From Clostridium cuniculi (GTDB taxonomy: Bacteria > Bacillota > Clostridia > Clostridiales > Clostridiaceae), in NCBI RefSeq assembly GCF_004353185.1, contig NZ_SMUS01000013.1:1-64000 (forward strand): a stretch of 64,000 bases of DNA. Direction: 5' to 3'. Of the stretch, positions 57,277-64,000 are shown in pieces. The notes beneath the pieces are model-generated. The model had not been told where the DNA came from. It searched no databases and saw only the letters and a list, made by a program, of their open reading frames with translations. The first letter of the stretch is position 1, and each line of letters begins with the position of its first letter. A program made the translations under genes and the position numbers.

Positions 57277-57582
57277 ATGAAAAAAAAGTATGAAAATTAT
57301 AGTGGTGTTTATAAGGAAATGATAGAAATTCTAGGTGAAGAAGCTACATTGAAAATATATGAAAATTTCAGGGGTCAACAAGTAACATTTCCTATGAGAT
57401 TACATTCTAAAGAATATGTAGAGCAATATATCATGAAAAACTATAATGGAAAAAATATAAAAGAAATATCAAGAAAGCTTGGATATACATGCAATTGGGT
57501 ACAACAAGTCATAAACAAGCTAAACATAAAAGAAAATGGAGGAAGAGAAGAATGTATTGTAGACAATGTGGAGAAGAGCTAA
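57277..57582 (+). CDS. Mor-like transcription activator family protein
   Basis: The 101-residue protein resembles the short Firmicute relatives of the phage Mu Mor/C activators: an N-terminal helical part (IEILGEEATLKIYENFRGQQVTFP) followed by a C-terminal helix-turn-helix (NIKEISRKLGYTCNWVQQVINKL). Such proteins regulate genes in integrated elements. The start follows GAGGAG at five bases. Its end overlaps the next gene by 31 bases in another frame, so the two are probably coupled. Confidence 0.8.
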   Translation: MKKKYENYSGVYKEMIEILGEEATLKIYENFRGQQVTFPMRLHSKEYVEQYIMKNYNGKNIKEISRKLGYTCNWVQQVINKLNIKENGGREECIVDNVEKS

Positions 57583-58856
57583 ACAATCCAAAAGCAGTAA
57601 TATGTGTAAAGTTTGGAACAAATAGAGGCCAAGGAGATAACTACTGTCTAGAATGTGGACAAGAAGTGAAGAATAGAGAAGCAGAAGTTTGCCTAAATTG
57701 TGGAGTAAGACTAAAGGGAGCAGTAAATAACTTCACTAATCAAATAAAAAGTAGTGTAAATAAAAGTAGTGGAAGCAGTTCCAATAATAATAAGATAGTT
57801 GCAGGACTACTAGCAGTATTTTTAGGAGTATTAGGGATACATAGATTCTATGCGAAACCAGATGCGAAAAAACAAAGTCTATATAACACATATAATGCTA
57901 CTAATAATGCTTTGTTGAATAAGTTAGGTGGTATCAAAGGAGTTCCATTTGCATTAGATGAAATATCTATGTCTAGTTCAAATAATTTCACTAAATTCAT
58001 ATATGCAATGGCTAACGGAACAGACAAAGATAGACTAAATAGGTTTTCAGAACTAAAGGAAAAAGAAACATGGTTAACAACAATCCTATCTAATGGAGAA
58101 AAATCTCTAGTAGATAATTATAATAAGAATGCAGGAATACATGTTAGAGTAATCGAAGCAGCGAATTTTTCATGGACTAAAGATGCAGAAAATTCTGAAA
58201 AAATCAATCAAACTATATTAAAAAACTATGGTCATATAGGGTTTGAGTTTGCAGAATATATCATGCAAATAGATAAAGATGATATTGAGGAGAGAGTTAA
58301 AAAAGTGAAAGATGAAATCTACCAAAAGATAGATGAAAAAATTGTAGTAGATTCCATGACTAAAAGAAGATGTAATAACTATGCAGTATTGCTAACTACA
58401 GCATATTACTATCAGGAAATGATGGGTATTAAGTTAGATATTGATGGAATAATCAATATGTTAATAGAAATAGAGCAAAGCTCTATATCAAAAAGGAACT
58501 TTTCACAATCAGCTATAGACTATATAAAACAGTACATCTCGAAATTCAAAAGGAAGTTTGAAACAAGTGATAATGTTCCAATGGATACATTAGGAAAGTT
58601 GATACCTAAGAAAGATTGTATTGAAGTTCAAATGAATAAGATATCATTTGAAGAAATGATAAAGCAAGGAGGCTATGAAGATAAAAATGTAGTTCTAAAG
58701 GAGCTAAAGCAAAATGGATACTTGAACTGCGAATCAGATAGATTCACAAGAAGCAGAAAAAACTCACTTGGATATATAGAAGATGTATATGTAATAAAAC
58801 TACCAAAAGAGCAACTAAGAGAGGAGGAGGAAGAGTTTGAGCAAGTAACAATCTAA
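57552..58856 (+). CDS. Zinc-ribbon/TM2 protein fused to the C-terminal part of a DUF927 helicase
   Basis: This 434-residue protein joins two unrelated modules. Residues 1-55 are two zinc ribbons (the first has CRQC and C18 but Phe21 where Cys is expected; the second, C32/C35 and C47/C50, is intact). Residues 80-101 are a TM2-type membrane segment (IVAGLLAVFLGVLGIHRFY). From about residue 102 it becomes the middle of a DUF927 phage/plasmid primase-helicase: NTYNATNNALLNKL, Walker B VPFALDEI (131-138), and the MANGTDKDR segment. The Walker A part is missing. The ATG has a GGAGG site at nine bases. Confidence 0.82.
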   Translation: MYCRQCGEELNNPKAVICVKFGTNRGQGDNYCLECGQEVKNREAEVCLNCGVRLKGAVNNFTNQIKSSVNKSSGSSSNNNKIVAGLLAVFLGVLGIHRFYAKPDAKKQSLYNTYNATNNALLNKLGGIKGVPFALDEISMSSSNNFTKFIYAMANGTDKDRLNRFSELKEKETWLTTILSNGEKSLVDNYNKNAGIHVRVIEAANFSWTKDAENSEKINQTILKNYGHIGFEFAEYIMQIDKDDIEERVKKVKDEIYQKIDEKIVVDSMTKRRCNNYAVLLTTAYYYQEMMGIKLDIDGIINMLIEIEQSSISKRNFSQSAIDYIKQYISKFKRKFETSDNVPMDTLGKLIPKKDCIEVQMNKISFEEMIKQGGYEDKNVVLKELKQNGYLNCESDRFTRSRKNSLGYIEDVYVIKLPKEQLREEEEEFEQVTI

Positions 58857-58922
58857 ATGTGCCGTCCCGAAACCCCGTAAAAAAATAGTCAAAAAATAAT
58901 TTTTTTGACTCGAAAGGAGGTG

Positions 58923-59051
58923 ATGAAGATGTAGATATCTTCAAAGGAAAATAAATTAGTGTTTCAAAGATCAAACAAATCTGTAATAGAAAATATATGT
59001 GTCAAATTGGAGGAAGAAAAATGGAAACAATCAAAAACAATCAAGAACTAA
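58923..59051 (+). pseudogene. Possible broken small gene with TAG at codon 4
   Basis: A very strong AAAGGAGGTG site precedes ATG AAG ATG TAG. Beyond the TAG the frame stays open for 38 codons and reads like a real charged peptide (ISSKENKLVFQRSNKSV early, LEEEKWKQSKTIKN late), overlapping the next gene's start. A single change, such as TGG to TAG, would explain it. It may also be a chance frame. Confidence 0.35.
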
Positions 59052-59527
59052 ACGAAATGGTAATGGAAAGTAACGAAAGTGTAGTTGAACTACATGAAGA
59101 AGTGGAAAAAACAAATGATAATTTGGAAGAAATCAAGGAAAGTATATTGGATGCATTCATTCCATCAATCAGTAGAGCAGTTGCTAATAAATCTACAAGA
59201 GGTGGAGGACTATCAGTTGTTAATGCTAAAACAGGTAAAAGAGTGTCTATAAACAAAAAGATAATGGACTATCTAAAAATTGAAGATAAGATACAGTTTG
59301 CATTTTCAGATAATGAAATTGCTATAGGTAAAGATCTACCTAACAATAAAAACTACTTCAATATAAAGGTGTCTAAAGGTACAGGAATTGTGTATTGTTC
59401 TGAGTTAGTTTTTGAAATAACTGACTTATATGATTTAGACTTTAGCAACAGAACATCAATCACTTTCGAAAATATTCAATATCAAAGTATTCAAGGGGTT
59501 AATGTTGCAATTATTAAGCTTAGATAA
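59021..59527 (+). CDS. Hypothetical island protein with coiled coil, 168 residues
   Basis: The protein starts METIKNNQELNEMVME, has an N-terminal coiled coil of about 45 residues (ESVVELHEEVEKTNDNLEEIKES), and a C-terminal beta-rich region with GKRVSINKKIMDYLKIEDKIQFAFSDNEIAIGKDL, which resembles an AbrB-like or similar beta barrel. I cannot assign a family. The ATG has a TTGGAGGAAG site; an earlier ATG has none. Its last codons are next to a GAGGAGG site for the following small gene. Confidence 0.68.
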   Translation: METIKNNQELNEMVMESNESVVELHEEVEKTNDNLEEIKESILDAFIPSISRAVANKSTRGGGLSVVNAKTGKRVSINKKIMDYLKIEDKIQFAFSDNEIAIGKDLPNNKNYFNIKVSKGTGIVYCSELVFEITDLYDLDFSNRTSITFENIQYQSIQGVNVAIIKLR

Positions 59528-59545
59528 TAATGAGGAGGAAAAGTG

Positions 59546-59656
59546 ATGAGTAATAAAGAAGTAGACAAGCTAATAAATGAAGTATCGGAAATGATACTTC
59601 TATATATAACAAAAAACAAAGAGAAGGAATTCAAACACCGGAGTAACAAATGCTAA
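59546..59656 (+). CDS. Small island protein, 36 residues
   Basis: A short helical protein, MSNKEVDKLINEVSEMILLYI at the start and HRSNKC at the end, follows a strong GAGGAGG site by eight bases. No family is recognised. It is probably a real small gene because of the ribosome site and its fit in the gene series. Confidence 0.55.
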   Translation: MSNKEVDKLINEVSEMILLYITKNKEKEFKHRSNKC

Positions 59657-59705
59657 TAGTAGATTTGTAGAAGGGGAATTTTTCTAAAAGAAATTTCAAA
59701 TAGAT

Positions 59706-59749
59706 GCATAGTAAAAAAATCACGGGGTTTCGGTGGTTTTTTGCTATGC
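59706..59749. repeat. Hairpin with GGGGTTTCG loop upstream of the resolvase-like gene
   Basis: Arms GCATAGTAAAAAAATCAC / GTGGTTTTTTGCTATGC pair with few mismatches around the loop CGGGGTTTCG. A related 12-base sequence, CCGAAACCCCGT, occurs in opposite orientation at 58867-58878, just after the fusion gene. The two copies flank the coiled-coil and 36-residue genes. The T-run in the 3' arm could also act as a terminator. Confidence 0.55.
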
Positions 59750-59779
59750 CAAGAGTTTTGGAAAGGAAACAGCGTCAAA

Positions 59780-60133
59780 ATGTTAGAAAAAGTTAGAGGA
59801 AAAAAGATAGGTATATATTTGAGAAAAGAGGAGACTAATGAAGATTTGAACAAAGGGGGATTGGGTAGATTGAAGTGGTTACAATTTGAACTTGAATGTA
59901 ATCAACATAAAGACAATGTATATATAGATGAAGTAAATAAAACAGATAAACTAAATCAAACTATAGAAGCAGTAGAAAAGGGAAAGATAGAAGCATTAGT
60001 AATATGGAGTGTAGAAGATATAGATATAACTAGAGTAGGTGATTTGGTAAGAACATGTATAAATAAAGGAACTACTATAGTAAGCTTTTGTGAATCAGAG
60101 GAGTGGATAAATAGAGTTTCAATGTATATATAA
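59780..60133 (+). CDS. Resolvase-like protein lacking the catalytic serine
   Basis: The 117-residue protein resembles the N-terminal catalytic domain of serine recombinases: KKIGIYLRKEETNED corresponds to the YxRxS motif but has Glu/Glu where the nucleophile Ser is expected, and the later IEALVIWSVEDIDIT matches the (V)ISWxxxRI segment without the arginine. No DNA-binding domain follows. It is most likely catalytically dead and could regulate or be a relic. The frame opens 13 codons earlier, but the ATG here has an AAAGGAAA site upstream. Confidence 0.7.
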   Translation: MLEKVRGKKIGIYLRKEETNEDLNKGGLGRLKWLQFELECNQHKDNVYIDEVNKTDKLNQTIEAVEKGKIEALVIWSVEDIDITRVGDLVRTCINKGTTIVSFCESEEWINRVSMYI

Positions 60134-60143
60134 AAGTTCTAAT

Positions 60144-60213
60144 AATCAAAGTTATAGTATGATTGTGTTTTTGTAAATAAAGTATTCAGCAAATATATAT
60201 TATAACTTTGATT
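60144..60213. repeat. Perfect 13-base inverted repeat upstream of the recombinase
   Basis: AATCAAAGTTATA (60144-60156) and TATAACTTTGATT (60201-60213) form a perfect inverted repeat around a 44-base AT-rich loop, between the resolvase-like gene and the large recombinase. No T-run follows, so it is unlikely to be a simple terminator. It could be part of a recombinase attachment or regulatory site. Confidence 0.6.
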
Positions 60214-60253
60214 TGAGGAAAATTATAAAAACTAAATAATGGAGGAATGATTA

Positions 60254-61951
60254 ATGGGATTAAAAAAATTTCTTAATGAAGCACGGATTCCAGAAAAGAG
60301 AAGGTTGGTAGCATTATATTGTAGGGTTAGTACTATTGAACAAGCAGAAGAAGGATATAGTATTGATGAACAAGAGCGACTCTTAGAAGAATGGTGTAAA
60401 AAGAATAATTATAGTATCTATAAATGTTATTCTGATAGAGGTATAAGTGGTAAAAATATAAAAAATAGGCCTCAGTTAAAAGAGTTGTTAAGTGACGCAC
60501 AAGATAAAAAGTTTGATATGGTTATATCATGGAAGATAAATCGTATCAGTAGAAAGTTATCGGATGTATTAAAAATAGTTGATCTACTAGAGCAAAATAA
60601 TATAACTTTTAAATCATATTCAGAACCATTTGAAACAGATACACCAGCAGGAAAAATGCAATTCCAAATGATGGCTTTAATAGGAGAGTTTGAGAGAGGT
60701 ACATTGGCACAAAATGTAAAAATGGGAATGTGTGCCAAAGTAAGGGCTGGAGAAGGGTGTGGAGGAAGAGTTTTAGGCTATGATTTAGTACCTATGGAAA
60801 ATCAAGAAGGAGCTAAAAGAAGAAAAAATAAACTAACTATAAATGCAAATGAAGCTGAAATAGTAAAATTAATATTCAATGAATATTCATAAGGAAAGGG
60901 ATATAAAGCAATAACAAGTAAGCTAAATAGATTAGGATGCAAAACTAAGAGGGGAAATAATTTTTCTGTAGCTTCAATAAAAGATATTCTAACTAATCCA
61001 GTATATATAGGAAAAGTTAGATATAATGTAAGACAGAATTGGTCAGAAAAGAGAAGAAGAAACATAAATCCCAATCCTATAATAACGGATGGAATACATG
61101 AAGCAATAATAAATGAAAAACTATGGGATAAAGTACAAGCTATATTAGAAAGTAAGCAAGGAAAGCCTTCAAGAATATATGATGGAGAATATCCACTAAC
61201 GGGAATACTAAAGTGTCCTAAATGTGGAGCAGGAATGGTAATAATGAGAACTACAAATACACTAAAAGATGGAACAAAGAGAAGAATACAATACTATGCT
61301 TGTGGAAATTGGAAAAACAAAGGTACAGCAGTATGTAATAGTAATTCAATAAGGGTTGATAAAGCTAATGAGTATGTATTCAATAAGCTTTCAGAACTAC
61401 TTTCCAATGAGAAAATGGTTGAAACTATAGTAAATAATATCAATAAAGAAAGACACAAAAAGATAAATCCAGCTAAGAAGGATCTAGAAAGAATAGATAA
61501 AGAGCTTGAAAAGATAGATAAAAAGAAAACTAAGCTTTTCGAGGGATATGAAGAAGACCTAATATCTAAGGAAGAGTTCAAAGAAAGAAAAGACGAGCTG
61601 AACAAGAGAGCTAAAAGTCTTCAAGAGGAAAAAGAACTATTGCTAGTTACACTTTCAGACGATGTAAGTGAAGAAATACCATATGAATTCATAAAGAGCA
61701 TACTAGAGAATTTCGGAAAAGTACTAACAGAAAGTGCAACTAGAGAGCAACAGAAGAAATTACTTCATATGATAATATCAGAAATAACTATAAATGAAGC
61801 AAGGGAAATAGATTCAATAAAACTAAAAATAAATGATAGCTTGGTTGACTATATAAGTAAGGAAGAAGGAGTATCTATAAAGGGGACTCCTTCTTCATTT
61901 ATGTTTAGAAATGTTGGAATAAATACATTAAATTTAGATATTGCCATATAA
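60254..61951 (+). pseudogene. Large serine recombinase interrupted by an in-frame TAA
   Basis: The frame encodes a large serine recombinase of 565 codons with one TAA at codon 213 (60890-60892). Codons 1-212 hold the catalytic resolvase domain with Ser26 in LYCRVSTIEQ, the ISWKINRISR segment and GEFERGTLAQ. Codons 214-565 hold the Recombinase domain (GKGYKAITSKLNRLG), a zinc ribbon (CPKCGAGM ... CGNW ... C), and a coiled coil (KKDLERIDKELEKIDKKKTKLFEGYEE). A CAA-to-TAA change would restore the frame. The product would be the catalytic domain alone unless read-through occurs. Confidence 0.9.
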
Positions 61952-62247
61952 AATAATAGTTGAATTAATTAAGAAAACATGATACTAACACAAACTAAAA
62001 TACAATTCAACAATGATTACTTTATTACACAGTGTAACTTAAAAAGATACAAAGAAGTATTAAATATGGTATAATAAATAAAAAGGATTAATAATTTCTT
62101 GGGAAATAGCTTAAAACGGTGATTTAAAATATGATTAAAATGAAACAAAAATGTTACACGATAAAAATATTTATTTTGGGATTAATAGAATTGCAACAGG
62201 TATATAAAGTTAAAGTGATAAAATAATAAAAAATAAATGACAAGATG
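61952..62247. other. Gene-free region after the recombinase with a TTACAC palindrome
   Basis: This stretch of about 300 bases shows no gene I can support. It contains TTACAC-A-GTGTAA (62025-62037), a perfect short palindrome that could be an operator, and a second GTTACAC at about 62153-62159. No copy of a left-end sequence was found, so the island's right attachment end is not located. Confidence 0.45.
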
Positions 62248-62276
62248 TTGACAAAAGTAAATTGGAAAAATATAAT
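62248..62276 (+). promoter_or_regulatory. Consensus sigma-A promoter of the 131-residue gene
   Basis: TTGACA (62248-62253), a 17-base spacer and TATAAT (62271-62276) form a perfect consensus. The ribosome site begins about eight bases after the -10 box, so the transcript would have an extremely short leader. Confidence 0.88.
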
Positions 62277-62296
62277 AATTATGAGGAGAGATGAAT

Positions 62297-62692
62297 ATGT
62301 TGGAAGGATTTAAAAAAGTTAATCTTACTTCTGGATTGCCATATGTATCAATAACAGATAATGGAATAACATTTTCAAAAAACGCTGTTATAAAAATGGG
62401 TAAACCTAAAAATGTAGTTTTGTTAATGAATGAAGAAAAAAAGATGATTGCAGTACAAATATGTGATGCAAATGAAGAAGGTTCAATACAATTTTTTAAG
62501 AATATAAAGAGTATAAATGTAAGAATTAATAATAAAGACTTTATTTATACACTATCAAGACTTATGAATTGGAACATAAAAGAAGAGGGTTACCGTATCT
62601 TAGGTGATTGGTATGAAAATGAACAAGTAATGATTTTTGACCTAACCAAAGCAGCTCTACTAGGAGAAAAAGAAAATGAAAATGATGATTAG
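62297..62692 (+). CDS. Conserved clostridial-type hypothetical protein, 131 residues
   Basis: The protein begins MLEGFKKVNLTSGLPYVSITDNG and has an internal beta-strand pattern (ITFSKNAVIKMGKPKNVVLLMNEEKKMIAVQICD) like AbrB/SpoVT-type small beta domains, then an alpha/beta tail (LSRLMNWNIKEEGYRILGDWYENEQVMIFDL). I believe similar proteins occur widely in clostridia, without a known function. I use the second in-frame ATG, eight bases after GGAG; the first is too close to it. A strong promoter drives it. Confidence 0.78.
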   Translation: MLEGFKKVNLTSGLPYVSITDNGITFSKNAVIKMGKPKNVVLLMNEEKKMIAVQICDANEEGSIQFFKNIKSINVRINNKDFIYTLSRLMNWNIKEEGYRILGDWYENEQVMIFDLTKAALLGEKENENDD

Positions 62693-62843
62693 ACGGAAAA
62701 TCCGTTTAATATAAAAAAATGAAGCAATATCTAAGTTGGCGCTTAGACAGCTTCATTTCTTGAAAAATAGCGAACAAAACTTGCTCACTGTTTAGATTTC
62801 TTGCAAATAATATTTTAACAGTTAAATCGCTTTTTTTCAAGAA
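62693..62843. repeat. Cluster of hairpins downstream of the 131-residue gene
   Basis: Three nested structures occur: ACGGA / TCCGT (62692-62703 region), AAATGAAGC...TCTAAG / CTTAGA...GCTTCATTT (about 62717-62759), and a long arm TTCTTGAAAAATAGCGA (from about 62757) pairing with TCGCTTTTTTTCAAGAA (ending near 62842). The first two are probable terminators; the third looks like a structured element. No gene is present between 62693 and 62901 on the plus strand. Confidence 0.55.
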
Positions 62844-62901
62844 TAACTTACTTATTGTACATATGATAGGTAAAATTCTTGCAATAAGGGGGTGTTTTAG
62901 C

Positions 62902-63024
62902 ATGAATAATAGTAAAGACAAGGAAGAAAAGAAATATATATATCGCCCTTGGATAACTAAAAATGGACAAAGGATATATGCTAAAACTTATGGTTTAAAA
63001 GCTTTTAAAATACCAGTAGAATAA
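62902..63024 (+). CDS. Small basic protein, 40 residues
   Basis: A short protein that begins MNNSKDKEEKKYIYRPWI and continues with TKNGQRIYAKTYGLKAFKIPVE. The pattern YIYRPWITKNGQRIYAKTYG looks like small conserved clostridial proteins of unknown function. The AAGGGGGTG site seven bases before the ATG is strong, so translation is likely. Confidence 0.75.
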   Translation: MNNSKDKEEKKYIYRPWITKNGQRIYAKTYGLKAFKIPVE

Positions 63025-63095
63025 ATTAAGGACTCATAGATGAATGTTTGAGCAAGTCATTCTTCTATAATTATATAGAAGGAGTGAAAATATAT

Positions 63096-63320
63096 ATGAA
63101 AAAAAATCAACATGTTACACCTAATGGAAATGGAAATTGGCAAGTTAAAGGAGCTGGAAATAGTAGAGCTACTGTTACTACTAAAACACAAAAAGAAGCT
63201 ATTAATATTGCTAGAGAGATTGCTAGGAATCAAAAATCAGAACTCATTATTCATGGAAGAAACGGAAGAATAAGAGAAAAAGATTCTTATGGTAATGATA
63301 ATTTTCCACCTAGAGGATAA
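63096..63320 (+). CDS. DUF2188 domain protein
   Basis: The 74-residue protein matches DUF2188 along its length: KKNQHVTPNGNGNWQVKG, NSRATVTTKTQKEAI, and the C-terminal HGRNGRIREKDSYGNDNFPPRG. These small basic proteins occur singly or as tandem domains in bacteria and phages; a stress or nucleic-acid role has been proposed only by association. The start has AAGGAGTG upstream; an earlier in-frame ATG has no ribosome site. Confidence 0.92.
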   Translation: MKKNQHVTPNGNGNWQVKGAGNSRATVTTKTQKEAINIAREIARNQKSELIIHGRNGRIREKDSYGNDNFPPRG

Positions 63321-63403
63321 TAGTATAGATAGGTTGGGATAGATATCTCAACCTATTTTTATCAATGTAAATATTATAAAAATAGCATTAGGAGTGAGGT
63401 TTT

Positions 63404-63661
63404 ATGAAAGATATGGAAATGAAAATTAGTTTAATATGTAGTGTTTGTGGAAATGACCAATTCTCGGCGATTGATGAAAATATTATAGATATTGACGAGG
63501 CTGATGATGATATAAAAGTTAAATGTTCTGATTGTGGAAGAGTAACAACTAAAGAACAACTTCTTGAAGAAAATACAGATGTAATAAATTCTAATATTGA
63601 AGATTTTAAAGATGAAATAATGAAGGAAGTAGTTAAGGACTTTAAAAAGTTATTTAAATAG
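63404..63661 (+). CDS. Small zinc-ribbon-like protein, 85 residues
   Basis: The N-terminal part has two cysteine pairs, CSVCGN and CSDCGR, about 30 residues apart, typical of a zinc ribbon. The C-terminal part is an acidic/lysine-rich helix (EEIMKEVVKDFKKLF-like). It resembles small phage and plasmid proteins of unknown function. It follows the DUF2188 gene and has a good AGGAGTGAGG site. Confidence 0.78.
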   Translation: MKDMEMKISLICSVCGNDQFSAIDENIIDIDEADDDIKVKCSDCGRVTTKEQLLEENTDVINSNIEDFKDEIMKEVVKDFKKLFK

Positions 63662-63669
63662 GAGATTGT

Positions 63670-64000
63670 ATGGAGATAATAGAACTATGGATGAATTTTA
63701 AGGCGTTTTTTATTGATTTAGTTCAATACGGATTTCCTACAATAGCACTTATATTATCTATAATTTCATTTATAGATTCTAGAAAAGCAGGAAAGATTCA
63801 AGAGAAGTTAAATGGGATAGAGGAAAAGCTTAAAAAATATGAATTAGAAGAAAAGGAAAGGGAACGAGAGGAAGCAACAAAGGCAAATATTGAAGCAAGA
63901 GTTGTTAAGGTTTCTAAAAGAAATTATAAAATGAAAATATGGAATTCGGGAAAAGCTACTGCTTATAGTGTGGATTTTGTAATTCCAGAAGAATGTAAAG
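63670..64000 (+). CDS. Membrane-anchored coiled-coil protein (partial at window end)
   Basis: The frame begins MEIIELWMNFKAFFIDL nine bases after the previous stop, with a GGAGATT site, and remains open to the right edge of the window (110 codons). A membrane helix (YGFPTIALILSIISFI, about 20-35) is followed by a coiled-coil segment rich in lysine and glutamate (about 45-75) and then a beta-rich region. The C-terminus is not in the window. The function is unknown. Confidence 0.8.
   Translation, partial: MEIIELWMNFKAFFIDLVQYGFPTIALILSIISFIDSRKAGKIQEKLNGIEEKLKKYELEEKEREREEATKANIEARVVKVSKRNYKMKIWNSGKATAYSVDFVIPEECK

Noticed and set aside
62706-62921. 71-codon minus-strand frame
   Set aside because: It runs antisense through the hairpin cluster and has no convincing ribosome site.

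Overview
The window is a low-GC, spore-former chromosome segment from a Clostridium sensu stricto (cluster I) type organism, centred on the replication origin. The evidence is the gene order gyrA-gyrB-remB-recF-yaaA-dnaN-dnaA / rpmH-rnpA-yidD-yidC-khpB-mnmE-mnmG-rsmG-noc-soj-parB, a sporulation-associated yyaC gene, strong AT bias with TTA/AGA/ATA codons, and canonical sigma-A promoters and GGAGG-type ribosome binding sites. I do not assign a species.

Layout. Bases 1-633 hold the 5' end of a leftward 16S rRNA gene with tandem promoters. Bases 634-9593 are the leftward replication and gyrase block. The origin is bipartite: DnaA-box clusters lie on both sides of dnaA, and the likely unwinding element with DnaA-trios lies between dnaA and dnaN. 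From 10 kb rightward most genes run with replication: ribosomal protein L34 / RNase P / membrane insertase / tRNA modification genes, then noc, soj and parB with two perfect parS palindromes, then yyaC and a cysteine desulfurase-like gene on the minus strand. The stretch from 22 to 31 kb carries mscS, rpsF-ssb-rpsR, gdpP, rplI, lonC, dnaB and proC. A T-box-controlled argS, a malic enzyme, purA, two DUF1858 genes and an acyl-ACP thioesterase follow.

At 39.5-39.9 kb there are two large imperfect palindromes in a gene-free gap. At 40.6-41.7 kb there is a cluster of 11 tRNA genes built from a repeated Glu-Val-Asp unit plus two Thr genes. From 41.7 to 55 kb are the DnaC/DnaI-like loader and DnaD-domain protein, an M23 peptidase with a G5 domain, a cytosolic-looking subtilase, murA, walJ/yycJ, rlmH, an Lrp regulator, an MFS exporter and an UlaG-like hydrolase.

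Bases about 55.2-62.0 kb form an accessory island, probably a decayed phage or integrative element. It holds small phage-type genes (DUF960, a Mor-like regulator), a zinc-ribbon/TM2 protein fused in frame to the C-terminal part of a DUF927 helicase, a resolvase-like protein without its catalytic serine, and a large serine recombinase cut by one in-frame TAA. One gene has ATT where its start codon should be, and another short frame has an early TAG. Together these suggest the element is immobilised and degrading. The last 2 kb hold further small accessory genes (a promoter-proximal 131-residue protein, a 40-residue protein, DUF2188, a zinc-ribbon-like protein and a membrane-anchored coiled-coil protein cut by the window end).

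I found no CRISPR array, no insertion sequence transposase and no clear defence system. The strongest unusual features are the decayed island with its fusion gene, the palindromic elements, and the duplicated tRNA array.
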